Shown here: piece by piece, positions 1 to 5,738 of the stretch
How positions within the stretch are numbered: position 1 is the first letter of the stretch
Layout: each line of letters starts with the position of its first letter
From: DRVV01 sp964487415
Lineage (GTDB): Archaea; Thermoproteota; Bathyarchaeia; Bathyarchaeales; Bathycorpusculaceae
Length of the DNA: 10,586 nucleotides
Reading direction: 5' to 3'
Assembly (NCBI GenBank): GCA_964487415.1
Contig: CAZAPQ010000082.1
Span: forward strand, 1-10,586
Translations under genes and position numbers: made by a program
The notes under the pieces: model-generated
Told to the model about the DNA's origin: nothing
Seen by the model: the letters and a program-made list of their open reading frames with translations, nothing else
Database searches by the model: none

Positions 1-238
1 TTGTGCTGCATTCTATAAGCGTTGCCGTCTTATTGATTTCCTCCTGCATTGCAGTTATCGTATTAGCAAAGTTTTCGGTCATCCTCTGCATAGACTCTTG
101 ATTTGCCATGATGCCAGCAGGTATGGAAACCATAATTGCAATAGAGAAACCCAGAGCGATAACCACTAAAAAAGTCCGAACCTTTCTCCTCGAAATGTTT
201 TTCGCAGCCCTCGTTAAAGCACCCAAATCTTTCACCAT
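1..238 (-). CDS. ABC transporter permease, N-terminal part (MacB/FtsX-like), cut by window edge
   Basis: The minus strand is open from an ATG at 238 to the window edge, giving about 79 residues. The protein begins MVKDLGALTRAAKNISRRK, a short basic amphipathic segment, and then has one hydrophobic helix (about residues 23-45, TFLVVIALGFSIAIMVSIPA). A polar extracytoplasmic stretch with many Gln, Glu and Thr follows. A short cytoplasmic 'RRK' segment before TM1 and then a large outer domain is the usual start of MacB/FtsX-type ABC permeases, which drive export or lipoprotein release with a separate ATPase. The ATPase and the remaining membrane helices would lie left of the window. The promoter has a TATA-like CTTATATGG (minus strand, about 264-272) with the shared upstream motif at 275-297. 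Family call is by inspection of a partial protein. Confidence 0.72.
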   Translation of the reverse strand, partial: MVKDLGALTRAAKNISRRKVRTFLVVIALGFSIAIMVSIPAGIMANQESMQRMTENFANTITAMQEEINKTATLIECST

Positions 239-261
239 TCGAAAAACGCTAACTTTTTCGA

Positions 262-299
262 CTCCATATAAGAGTTTTTCAGAATTGATCCAAAATCAG
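262..299 (-). promoter_or_regulatory. Promoter with shared upstream motif, copy A
   Basis: On the plus strand CAGAATTGATCCAAAATC occurs at 280-297, preceded by TTTTT. Read on the minus strand it lies immediately upstream of the TATA-like CTTATATGG and about 37 nt from the permease ATG. It is identical over 23 bp to the copy at 2330-2352. This is either an extended promoter element or an operator for a common regulator. Confidence 0.6.
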
Positions 300-344
300 C
301 TAACAACGCCCATTATTATTTGGAACCTGTTATGTAAATCGCTT

Positions 345-505
345 TGTAATCTTTGTGGCATGTCCTGCCATGTTTGGGGAAATCGTGAAACTATAATAGC
401 TTTAGAGAAACTCAGCGCAATGGGTCATCAAAATTTTCCTTTATTTTCCTTCGCGAAACATTTTTAGCGTTCTTGTTAAAAACACCAAAAGCTTTAACCC
501 CCTCT
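345..505 (-). pseudogene. Decayed duplicate of the ABC permease 5' end
   Basis: The minus strand from about 501 reads VKAFGVFNKNAKNVSRRKIK, which parallels VKDLGALTRAAKNISRRKVR of the permease at 238. The similarity continues at the DNA level through the TM1 region: CTGAGTTTCTCTAAAGC here against CTGGGTTTCTCTATTGC there. It extends to an ATGGCA block near 367-372 that matches 105-110. The start codon is missing (GGG where ATG is expected). There is a frame slip in TM1 and an in-frame TGA soon after. Similarity fades below about 345, so only the 5' end of a second permease gene survives. It retains a recognisable promoter motif (549-571), which supports gene duplication with loss of the rest. 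The plus-strand reading frame across this area is a shadow. Confidence 0.6.
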
Positions 506-540
506 AAATGTGCTCTAAGCTTTAAATGGCATCGTAGGGA

Positions 541-572
541 ATATTAAATTCTCAGAATTACCTCCAAATCTA
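541..572 (-). promoter_or_regulatory. Relic promoter with shared upstream motif, copy B
   Basis: CTCAGAATTACCTCCAAATC (plus strand, 551-570) is a diverged copy of the motif seen at 280-297. On the minus strand it is followed at once by TTTAATATT, a plausible TATA box, and then about 40 nt later by the broken permease copy. Motif, TATA box and gene keep the same order as in copy A. Confidence 0.45.
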
Positions 573-604
573 TCCGCCTACGTTTAAATTGAAAATGAAT
601 GGAG

Positions 605-1171
605 TTAGTAATAGTAGATGGCCATTATCAATGTAGTAACGGTGGAAATAGTATCTGTATTGCCTACGCTAATTTCTACTAGGGCAGGTAAAACTGGAAA
701 AGCTGCCGCACCATTTGTCCCAACGGTTATACAATTTTGATAATAAACTTCATGATAGGTGTATGATAGTTTGACATATGTTGTATTGCTTGATGATTGA
801 ACATAAACGGTTATGTATCCGGCGAATGGCAGCACATCGTTCCATATGATTGTACTGGATTTTGCGTCTTGATCTATACTGGTGTTCACTAGTGGCGCGG
901 AGATATTTAAATAGAGACAATTGTATAAAGAAAGAATTGTCGAGTTCAGCCAGTTTATCTGGGAATCTTTGGATGCAAGAGTGTTTTGAAGGGCTGAAAT
1001 TTGCGAATTCAACGAAGAAATCGCATAATCCTTTTCGGTTAACTGGGAATTCAGCGAAGAAATCGTTTCATCTTTTTTGGCTACTTGAAAATTCAATTCA
1101 TTTATTGTTGAAATATAGAATGCAAGTGTGCTAACTAAGCCTGCTAGAAGCGCCATGCAGATTACAGCCAT
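605..1171 (-). CDS. Membrane-anchored coiled-coil protein with extracytoplasmic domain
   Basis: I do not recognise a named family. From the ATG at 1171 the protein has 188 residues. A hydrophobic helix comes first (about 3-20), then a coiled coil (about 25-80) with repeated Ser-Leu-Asn-Ser-Gln heptads (SSLNSQLTEKD, SSLNSQISALQ). Last is an extracytoplasmic beta-rich domain of about 100 residues with Asn/Ser/Thr-rich segments that ends in IYYY. The layout suggests a type II membrane protein on the outer face, possibly S-layer or envelope related. The start is uncertain. The hydrophobic frame stays open upstream to about 1246 and encodes a basic segment (GHSRK) that would suit a membrane anchor, but it has no ATG, GTG or TTG. 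A different frame has an ATG at 1221 (MENHVKRKA). A frameshift between the two is possible. Promoter motif C lies at 1268-1290. Confidence 0.65.
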   Translation of the reverse strand: MAVICMALLAGLVSTLAFYISTINELNFQVAKKDETISSLNSQLTEKDYAISSLNSQISALQNTLASKDSQINWLNSTILSLYNCLYLNISAPLVNTSIDQDAKSSTIIWNDVLPFAGYITVYVQSSSNTTYVKLSYTYHEVYYQNCITVGTNGAAAFPVLPALVEISVGNTDTISTVTTLIMAIYYY

Positions 1172-1255
1172 CGCAACAATAACCTTTCTACTATGGCCTT
1201 TCTCTTCACATGGTTTTCCATAACTATTTCGCCGTGCAGCACCTTCAATCCTCTA

Positions 1256-1304
1256 GGAATAAAAAGCTTTTTCAGAATTTATTCAGATTCCAGAATCTAT
1301 TCAT
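1256..1304 (-). promoter_or_regulatory. Promoter with shared upstream motif, copy C (doubled)
   Basis: TTTTTCAGAATTTATTCAG (from 1268, plus strand) resembles copies A and D, and a second CAGAATCTATTCATG follows at 1291-1305. Each unit contains a 10-bp palindrome (GAATTTATTC, GAATCTATTC). On the minus strand the motif is followed by CTTTTTATTCC, a TATA-like box, about 90 nt before the ATG at 1171. Confidence 0.5.
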
Positions 1305-1305
1305 G

Positions 1306-1733
1306 TTCTAGAGATCTTCAATATCGAATTGATTTCCTTCAAGGGTCATTGTGGTAAATCTAGTGAGGAAATGGTGCACTAACGGTCTACCACAAGCGCG
1401 ATGCAACATCTTTTTATAATTAATACATGTGGAAACTTTGTCTGTTTCTTTATTCTGAAGTGATGAGGGGTCAGTAATTTTGTTTCACTTTGCGGTTAAT
1501 GAATAACGATCTTGATTAAAATTTCAAAATTTTCCCTCACATTTTCAATTTTCCAAAAATGCCAAAAGCCATATCAAAAACCGTTGGGTTCGTTTCATGT
1601 GAACCGCGTTTAAAAGCTTGATAAATTATACTTTATTAGAGTCTCGCCAATAATGTGCAGTCGTTAAGCATGTAACTCTCAAGGAGGTTCCTCAATTTTC
1701 TATAGAAAAAGAGGATGATTGGGAAAGCATGTT
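1306..1733. other. Intergenic stretch, no gene seen
   Basis: About 430 bases separate the coiled-coil gene's promoter from the 3' end of the secreted-protein gene. All frames are broken by stops and no coherent protein segment is visible. Small palindromes occur: GGTTC/GAACC arms at 1587-1605, GAGGTTCCTC at 1684-1693 and TTTCTATAGAAA near 1698-1709. The last two lie just past the stop of the minus-strand gene at 1734 and could help end transcription. Nothing else is supported. Confidence 0.4.
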
Positions 1734-2276
1734 TTACGGTTTTTCAATAACGGTTCTTGTTAGGATTTCTATTCTTGTCACTTTACCCTGTTCCAGATCC
1801 ACCCACACAATAGCGCGGCCAGTTGTGCCTTTCTGCAAAATTAGAATGGCGCTTGTCGCCTTTGTGACGACGGTGCCGTCTTCCTCAACTACGGTTTTAA
1901 TAATTGGCTTTACCGCCGTAACATTGTATCCTTCGTTTAGCAGGTTCTGCACGTCAGAATCTTTTTTGGCGATGTTGATTACCTTCTCCTTAAATTCTTC
2001 GCTAACTTCGATAGGTCCATAGAATCCACGTCCACGCATTCCATGGAACATGCCTCGCATTCTAAAACTGAAGTTTCCGGCTGGCCACGGGAGTTCCCAG
2101 CATTGCATGTTGCTAGGCGTTGTTTGGCCATCAGATGCGATCAGCGTGGTTACAGGTGCTGTTTCCAAAACAACTGTGTTTTTTACAGGGCTATACGCAT
2201 ACGCGTTCAAAGCGACTCCGCTTATGATTGCCACCACAGCCAAGACAGATAGGATTAAAACTTTCTTCCTGTCTAT
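1734..2276 (-). CDS. Secreted protein with signal peptide and PepSY-like C-terminal half; probable ATA start
   Basis: The protein is exported: a basic start (DRKK) is followed by a hydrophobic stretch (VLILSVLAVVAIISGVALNA) and then AYAYS, a good signal peptide. Residues about 45-80 are rich in Met, Gly, Arg, Trp and Phe. The C-terminal half (about 90-180) has alternating helix and strand segments (VQNLLNEGYNVTAVKP, AIVWVDLEQGKVTRIEI) that resemble PepSY-like propeptide or inhibitor domains; this is inference. The first standard start codon in frame is a TTG at 2243, but that would cut off the charged n-region. A strong Shine-Dalgarno GGAGGTGA (2289-2282, minus strand) is followed after 5 nt by ATA at 2276-2274, directly after an in-frame TAA. 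The TATA box near 2320-2327 also places transcription start close to 2297. I therefore start the gene at the ATA, giving 180 residues. Confidence 0.65.
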   Translation of the reverse strand: MDRKKVLILSVLAVVAIISGVALNAYAYSPVKNTVVLETAPVTTLIASDGQTTPSNMQCWELPWPAGNFSFRMRGMFHGMRGRGFYGPIEVSEEFKEKVINIAKKDSDVQNLLNEGYNVTAVKPIIKTVVEEDGTVVTKATSAILILQKGTTGRAIVWVDLEQGKVTRIEILTRTVIEKP

Positions 2277-2281
2277 TTAGC

Positions 2282-2289
2282 TCACCTCC
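2282..2289 (-). promoter_or_regulatory. Shine-Dalgarno site that decides the ATA start
   Basis: GGAGGTGA on the minus strand is a near-perfect archaeal ribosome binding site. It sits 5 nt upstream of the ATA at 2276 but about 38 nt upstream of the first TTG in frame, so it points to initiation at the ATA or to a recently mutated ATG. Confidence 0.6.
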
Positions 2290-2317
2290 ATTTTCAAGTT
2301 AAGGCGCACACTTGCTG

Positions 2318-2354
2318 GGTATAAAAGGGTTTTTCAGAATTGATCCAAAATCTG
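2318..2354 (-). promoter_or_regulatory. Promoter with shared upstream motif, copy D
   Basis: CAGAATTGATCCAAAATCTG at 2335-2354 (plus strand) is an imperfect palindrome, with CAGA and TCTG as outer arms. It is identical to copy A over 23 bp starting from the leading T-run. On the minus strand it abuts CCCTTTTATACCC, a clear TATA box, about 50 nt before the ATA start. Confidence 0.6.
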
Positions 2355-2524
2355 TATAGTAGGACGAAATTCAAAATTGGACGTTAAAAAGTCGTCCTTT
2401 ACATTTTCTAAGCGTAATATGGGATCCCTTTTATGAGCAAGCTTCCTTATATGCCGCGAACCAGATCACCCTGTAGGCGCTTTACTGGGGAGAAATGTGG
2501 GAATCAAGTCAAAGCTTCAAAATT

Positions 2525-2542
2525 AAACCCAAATTTTGGTTT
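2525..2542. promoter_or_regulatory. 18-bp near-perfect palindrome upstream of the regulator gene
   Basis: AAACCCAAATTTTGGTTT pairs with itself at 8 of 9 positions per arm. It lies in the divergent intergenic region, about 45 bp upstream of the TATATTTAAT-like box of the winged-helix gene. It could be an autoregulatory operator. The rest of 2355-2584 shows no gene. Confidence 0.35.
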
Positions 2543-2648
2543 GCATAAAAGTGCTAGAACATGCTTGCTTGATGATCCGCGACATATTTAATACTCGAAG
2601 CTTATAACTCAAGTTTATCAAAATCTCCAGTTGTGCGGGGCCGTTGAA

Positions 2649-2951
2649 ATGGCTGCTGCCAAGCGTTCACTAAAATACCTTCTCGGCTGGTTGATAGCGG
2701 GAACTAGGGGAGGCTTAACACGGGCGAAAATAATTATGGCGCTAAAAGAGGCCCCGCAGAATGCAAATCAGCTGGCGATTCGGCTTAAAATGGACTATAG
2801 AACAATAAGGCATCATCTTGAAATCCTAGAGAAAAACAAGTTAATTGTGTCCGCAGGTGAAGCATATGGCACAACTTATTTTTTGTCTCCGGTCATGGAG
2901 GAGAACTACCCCTTGTTTGAGGAAATTGTGAAGAGAATTTGGAAAAAGTAG
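2649..2951 (+). CDS. ArsR-type winged-helix transcriptional regulator
   Basis: This is a 100-residue DNA-binding protein consisting almost entirely of one winged helix-turn-helix. Residues about 24-36 (TRAKIIMALKEAP) form helix 1. ANQLAIRLKMDYRTIRHHLEILEKNKLI is the helix-turn-helix with recognition helix (TIRHHLEIL), and GEAYGTTYFLSP forms the wing. This pattern is typical of archaeal ArsR-like regulators. I prefer the ATG at 2649 over the TTG at 2631 because the conserved fold begins well after it; a TATA-like ATATTTAATA at about 2584-2593 allows either start. It is followed by a strong ribosome binding site and the membrane-protein gene 17 nt downstream, so the two form an operon. Its divergent position makes it a candidate regulator of the minus-strand cluster, but no direct evidence shows this. 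Confidence 0.85.
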   Translation: MAAAKRSLKYLLGWLIAGTRGGLTRAKIIMALKEAPQNANQLAIRLKMDYRTIRHHLEILEKNKLIVSAGEAYGTTYFLSPVMEENYPLFEEIVKRIWKK

Positions 2952-2954
2952 AAA

Positions 2955-2961
2955 AGGAGGG
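2955..2961 (+). promoter_or_regulatory. Strong ribosome binding site
   Basis: AGGAGGG lies 7 nt upstream of the ATG at 2969 and just after the stop of the regulator gene. It supports translation of the downstream gene from a two-gene mRNA. Confidence 0.7.
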
Positions 2962-2968
2962 AAAATAA

Positions 2969-3433
2969 ATGAACCAGCAAATGAACCAGCAAATAGAACA
3001 GAAATCGCGAACGTGGCTGTTGCTGATATTGCTGCTGATTTTGGCAGTGACCGCCATATTAGCGGCTACATGGGCAGCCTTAACTTTCTGGTATCCACGC
3101 TTCCCATGGCGGCTGCGTGAAAGGCCTCCATATATTCCAGGAGACATAGAATTCTTCTATATAGCAAAGACGGTGGTATCAACAATTAATATAGTCCTTT
3201 TGGCCTCCTTGTTAATTATATATGCTAACATTTACGTAAAAACAAGGGCGGAGTTCACAATTGGACTAATGATATTCTCGGCGGCTTTGCTCCTTTACGC
3301 CATTGCCTCGAACCCCATAGTAATATCCATCTTCGGCTTCAGAATGTTTGGCCTAGGACCATTCGCACTGCTTCCAGACCTATTCACGTTCGCGGCGCTT
3401 ATGGCTCTATTATACTTAAGCATAAGGTACTAG
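2969..3433 (+). CDS. Four-helix integral membrane protein, partner of the wHTH regulator
   Basis: 154 residues. The N-terminus is polar and repeats MNQQ (MNQQMNQQIEQK). Four hydrophobic segments follow: about 15-42, 64-88, 92-115 and 128-150. A periplasm-like loop rich in Pro and Arg (WYPRFPWRLRERPPYIPGD) sits between helices 1 and 2. The last three helices, with a charged YVKTRAEFTIG loop, resemble the small multi-helix membrane proteins often encoded next to winged-helix regulators in archaea; some haloarchaeal 'DUF' families look alike. Function is unknown. It may act as a membrane sensor that controls the regulator, by analogy with one-component pairs; this is inference. Translation starts at an ATG with a clear AGGAGGG site. 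Confidence 0.75.
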   Translation: MNQQMNQQIEQKSRTWLLLILLLILAVTAILAATWAALTFWYPRFPWRLRERPPYIPGDIEFFYIAKTVVSTINIVLLASLLIIYANIYVKTRAEFTIGLMIFSAALLLYAIASNPIVISIFGFRMFGLGPFALLPDLFTFAALMALLYLSIRY

Positions 3434-3469
3434 CTATCCAATTCAGCCCGACATGGATTAGGTCCTGGC

Positions 3470-3478
3470 TTTTAAATA
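3470..3478 (+). promoter_or_regulatory. TATA box of the tautomerase gene
   Basis: TTTTAAATA with a purine-rich flank downstream would place transcription start near 3500. That leaves a leader of about 45 nt carrying GGGGAGG (3529-3535) before the ATG at 3549. Confidence 0.4.
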
Positions 3479-3548
3479 AGGCTTTATGGAAATTTAATAA
3501 ACCGATATGCGTGAAGCCTTACATGTATGGGGAGGCAGAATCCAAGAT

Positions 3549-3752
3549 ATGCCAATTGTTCATGTTAATGTATGGAAGGGATTTTCAGACGAGGCTAAAA
3601 GAAAGGTTATAGAGGGCATAACCAAAGTATTCACTGAAATGGGCATTCCAGCCGAGGCTGTTGAAGTTGTAATCCACGAAATTCCAATGGAAAATTGGGG
3701 AATCGGCGGAGAGCAGGCCAGTAAAAAATTTAAACATGCAAAAACGCCGTGA
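3549..3752 (+). CDS. 4-oxalocrotonate tautomerase family protein
   Basis: 67 residues, the usual size for a 4-oxalocrotonate tautomerase subunit. The start MPIVHVNVWKGFSDEAKRK leaves Pro as the N-terminal residue after Met removal; that proline is the catalytic base of the family. A beta-alpha-beta pattern follows, with IEGITKVFTEMGIPAEAVEVVIHEIPMENWGIGG, the family's second strand and conserved glycine turn. These enzymes move a proton between enol and keto forms of 2-oxo acids and usually form hexamers in the cytoplasm. The frame is open upstream to an ATG at 3507, but starting there would bury the catalytic proline. GGGGAGG at 3529-3535 also favours the later start. The natural substrate cannot be read from the sequence. 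Confidence 0.85.
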   Translation: MPIVHVNVWKGFSDEAKRKVIEGITKVFTEMGIPAEAVEVVIHEIPMENWGIGGEQASKKFKHAKTP

Positions 3753-3984
3753 AAGATGGGCATCTTAAATTTGAAAGCCTAGAATTCCTTCGATGTTGCC
3801 TAGAGATTAATATCAATTGCGCGTCTATTTCGCACAGGAAAGCTTTCCCTTCAATAAGGGTTGATAAAGATAAAATTACTTTCAGGCACCATCAAATTTA
3901 AAGCAAAGTTTTTAAGCATTAGGTATCTAACCAGATTTTAGATATAAAGTATTTTAGCCCTTAGGGCAGGTGGGGGGAACCCAT

Positions 3985-4059
3985 ATGCCCAAGAAGGGAA
4001 AGAAGAAGGCTGAAGAGAAAGCTGAACAACAGAAGACCGAAGAAAGTAAGAAGGCATGA
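3985..4059 (+). CDS. 24-residue Lys/Glu-rich mini-protein
   Basis: ATG at 3985 opens a 25-codon frame whose product begins MPKKGKKKAEEKAEQQKTEE and ends SKKA. It has a basic head and an alternating Lys/Glu/Ala tail likely to be helical. I do not recognise a family; the composition recalls the flexible N-terminal tails of archaeal ribosomal proteins such as S25e, which usually continue into a folded domain that is absent here. The gene looks real. It has a TATA-like ATATAAAG (3942-3949), a GC-rich leader with two possible short hairpins (GCCC-TTA-GGGC at 3957-3967, TGGG-GGGAA-CCCA at 3971-3983), and an AGGTGGGGGG run close to the start. It stands alone between the tautomerase and radical SAM genes. 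It could bind nucleic acid; this is a guess from charge. Confidence 0.5.
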   Translation: MPKKGKKKAEEKAEQQKTEESKKA

Positions 4060-4247
4060 AGCAATAAAACCGCTTATAACATAACAATAATCCACCGTTT
4101 TTATTTTCTCATGTCTTGCTCTAAACATTGTATTATAATGCCCATATACTCTTAAAGCATTTTAGGCATAGTTTCCTTTGCCTTTTAGCAGCGACTAGTA
4201 GGATATGGCCTGTCTTGTTGGGAAGTTTTTGCGTAGACTTTTTATTT

Positions 4248-4279
4248 TGGTAATACTTTTTCGTTATGAGGTATTACCA
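4248..4279. promoter_or_regulatory. Perfect 9-bp inverted repeat over the radical SAM start
   Basis: TGGTAATAC (4248-4256) and GTATTACCA (4271-4279) are exact reverse complements separated by 14 bases. The left arm directly follows a TATA-like CTTTTTATTTT (4239-4248). The right arm ends on the A of the ATG, and GAGG of the ribosome binding site (4267-4270) lies in the spacer. The layout fits a repressor operator across the transcription start, or an mRNA hairpin around the ribosome site. Confidence 0.5.
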
Positions 4280-5520
4280 TGATTCCCGCGATGGCTAAAT
4301 ATATGCTTTCCAAAAGTTTCTCCAAGATTAGCTTCACTTTTAAAGCTTTGGATTGGTCAGACTTAGATAGTTGGAATTCGGGGTTTGGATTATATTTACA
4401 TGTGCCCTTTTGTAGGATATTTTGTTCTTTTTGTCCTTTCTATAAAGTTCTCTATGATGAAAATTTGAAGAGGAAATATTTAGCTGCGGTGAAAAGTGAG
4501 GTTAAAATGCGTGGATTGAAGGGGCGTTCAAGCTGGCTTTACATTGGAGGCGGGACGCCAAACCTTTTAAAGGCTGAAGAAATATGTGAACTTTTGTTTT
4601 TCCTAAGGGAGTTTGTGGGTGTTAAGGATGTGGGAATGGAGGGAAACCCATTTGAGTTTACACCAGAATACCTTGAAAAAATAGCGGACGCGGGAGTCAC
4701 CAAAATAAGCATGGGAGTTGAAACTTTTCAATCTAATACCCTTAAAGCTGTAAAGAGGGCTAAGGCCAATGAGCGCTTAATGGGAAAAATTGTATGTGAA
4801 GCTAAGAGCCTTGGAATTTCAGTTAATGTTGATTTAATGGTCGGGTTGCCGCAGCAGACATTTGAAGGATGCCTAAAAGACGTGGAGACTATTATAAGCA
4901 TAGAGCCAGACCAAGTGACTATATATCCTTACCTTAAAATTCCAGGCGCTTTGGCAGATCTGAGCATGGACTCACTGGGCATGTTTAGGATTATTGAAAG
5001 CGCATGGAACGTTTTTAAAGAAAATGGATATAGACGAGACAGCATATGGGTGTTTTCCAAAAGCAATCAAATATATGATTCAGCAAAAGATGAGCTGGTA
5101 TGCGATTATTTTGGCTTAGGTCCAGCTGCCTTTAGCACATATGGGAGCGTTCAAACAGTCAACCCGCCAATCGAACTTTACCTCCAAATGATCAAAAGTG
5201 ACAAAAGGCTGGCATTTCACACCGAACTTGATGAAAAGGCTAAAATCTGGAGAACATTCGCCCACGAACTTTACAAGCTGCAGCTAGACCCAACCGTATG
5301 CAGTAAACTACCTTTAAACATGAAAATGATGCTCCAAATTTTAAGAACAACAGGATACATTAAAGGCTTCGCCGTAACGGACAAAGGTAGATACCTTATC
5401 CATGAAATCACAAAAACAGTGGTTGAAACACTTCCATTCCCGCTAAGCAACCCAAAGCGTGTCGAAAACTATAACAAATACGTAGAGAACTTAAAGAAAG
5501 TAAACGCCTCAAATGCTTAG
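4279..5520 (+). CDS. HemN/HemW-like radical SAM protein
   Basis: 413 residues, close to the length of HemW and the oxygen-independent coproporphyrinogen oxidase family. The motif CRIFCSFC (Cys45, Cys49, Cys52; CxxxCxxC) binds the 4Fe-4S cluster that cleaves S-adenosylmethionine, within the family's YLHVPFC context. WLYIGGGTPNLL (about residues 86-97) is the SAM-binding GGGTP motif. Later segments MGVETFQSNTLKAVKRA, VNVDLMVGLPQQT and DYFGLGPAAFSTYG match the HemN/HemW core and C-terminal region. The family includes coproporphyrinogen III oxidases, heme chaperones (HemW) and heme-degrading ChuW/HutW; CSFCPFYK is somewhat nearer the latter two, so I do not name a reaction. The start has GAGG 8 nt upstream. 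The gene lies alone, without other heme genes in view, and its start overlaps an inverted repeat. Confidence 0.85.
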   Translation: MIPAMAKYMLSKSFSKISFTFKALDWSDLDSWNSGFGLYLHVPFCRIFCSFCPFYKVLYDENLKRKYLAAVKSEVKMRGLKGRSSWLYIGGGTPNLLKAEEICELLFFLREFVGVKDVGMEGNPFEFTPEYLEKIADAGVTKISMGVETFQSNTLKAVKRAKANERLMGKIVCEAKSLGISVNVDLMVGLPQQTFEGCLKDVETIISIEPDQVTIYPYLKIPGALADLSMDSLGMFRIIESAWNVFKENGYRRDSIWVFSKSNQIYDSAKDELVCDYFGLGPAAFSTYGSVQTVNPPIELYLQMIKSDKRLAFHTELDEKAKIWRTFAHELYKLQLDPTVCSKLPLNMKMMLQILRTTGYIKGFAVTDKGRYLIHEITKTVVETLPFPLSNPKRVENYNKYVENLKKVNASNA

Positions 5521-5567
5521 TTATGTTTTCTGTTAAAGAATGTGGCTTTTAACCCGAGGCTTCACGT

Positions 5568-5672
5568 ATGCCAAAAGACGGCATGCATATTTTAGAAAAC
5601 GCAAATAAGAAAGATTACATAGAAAAGTATGCGAGGTCCCTTGAAAAATGCGGGGTTGCCCTAGCCTGGTAG
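5568..5672 (+). CDS. Short ORF running into the tRNA (possible gene fragment)
   Basis: ATG at 5568, with GAGG 8 nt upstream (5556-5559), opens a 34-codon frame. It reads MPKDGMHILENANKKDYIEK and then YARSLEKCG before continuing into the 5' half of the tRNA, where it stops at a TAG. The first 29 residues have a natural amphipathic composition, as in the N-terminal or inner part of a real protein. The tail is tRNA-derived. It may be the remnant of a gene interrupted at the tRNA, or chance. I do not recognise it. Confidence 0.25.
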   Translation: MPKDGMHILENANKKDYIEKYARSLEKCGVALAW

Positions 5673-5738
5673 GGGGCAGGCCTGCTAAGCCTGTGGTCCG
5701 TTTGGGCCGCGCGGGTTCAAATCCCGCACCCCGCGCCA
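5650..5738 (+). tRNA. tRNA-Ser (anticodon GCT), with encoded CCA
   Basis: The full cloverleaf can be folded by eye. The acceptor is GCGGGGT (5650-5656) with ACCCCGC (5728-5734). The D stem is CCC/GGG with a GG-containing loop. The anticodon stem is CAGGC/GCCTG (5677-5681, 5689-5693) around loop CTGCTAA, with anticodon GCT at 5684-5686. A long class II variable arm (about 5695-5709, GGTCC/GGGCC arms) is typical of serine tRNA. The T arm is GCGGG-TTCAAAT-CCCGC (5711-5727), the discriminator is G and CCA lies at 5736-5738. There is no intron. It decodes AGC/AGU. A spurious minus-strand reading frame crosses it. Confidence 0.96.

Noticed and set aside
108..467. Plus-strand 119-codon frame
   Set aside because: It is antisense to the ABC permease N-terminus and to the decayed copy; the minus strand gives the coherent protein.
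850..1134. Plus-strand 94-codon frame
   Set aside because: Shadow of the coiled-coil protein; its repeats come from the heptads on the other strand.
1587..1605. GGTTC/GAACC inverted repeat in the intergenic stretch
   Set aside because: Only 5-bp arms with no nearby gene start; likely chance.
2043..2280. Two overlapping plus-strand frames (69 and 76 codons)
   Set aside because: Shadows of the secreted-protein gene on the minus strand.
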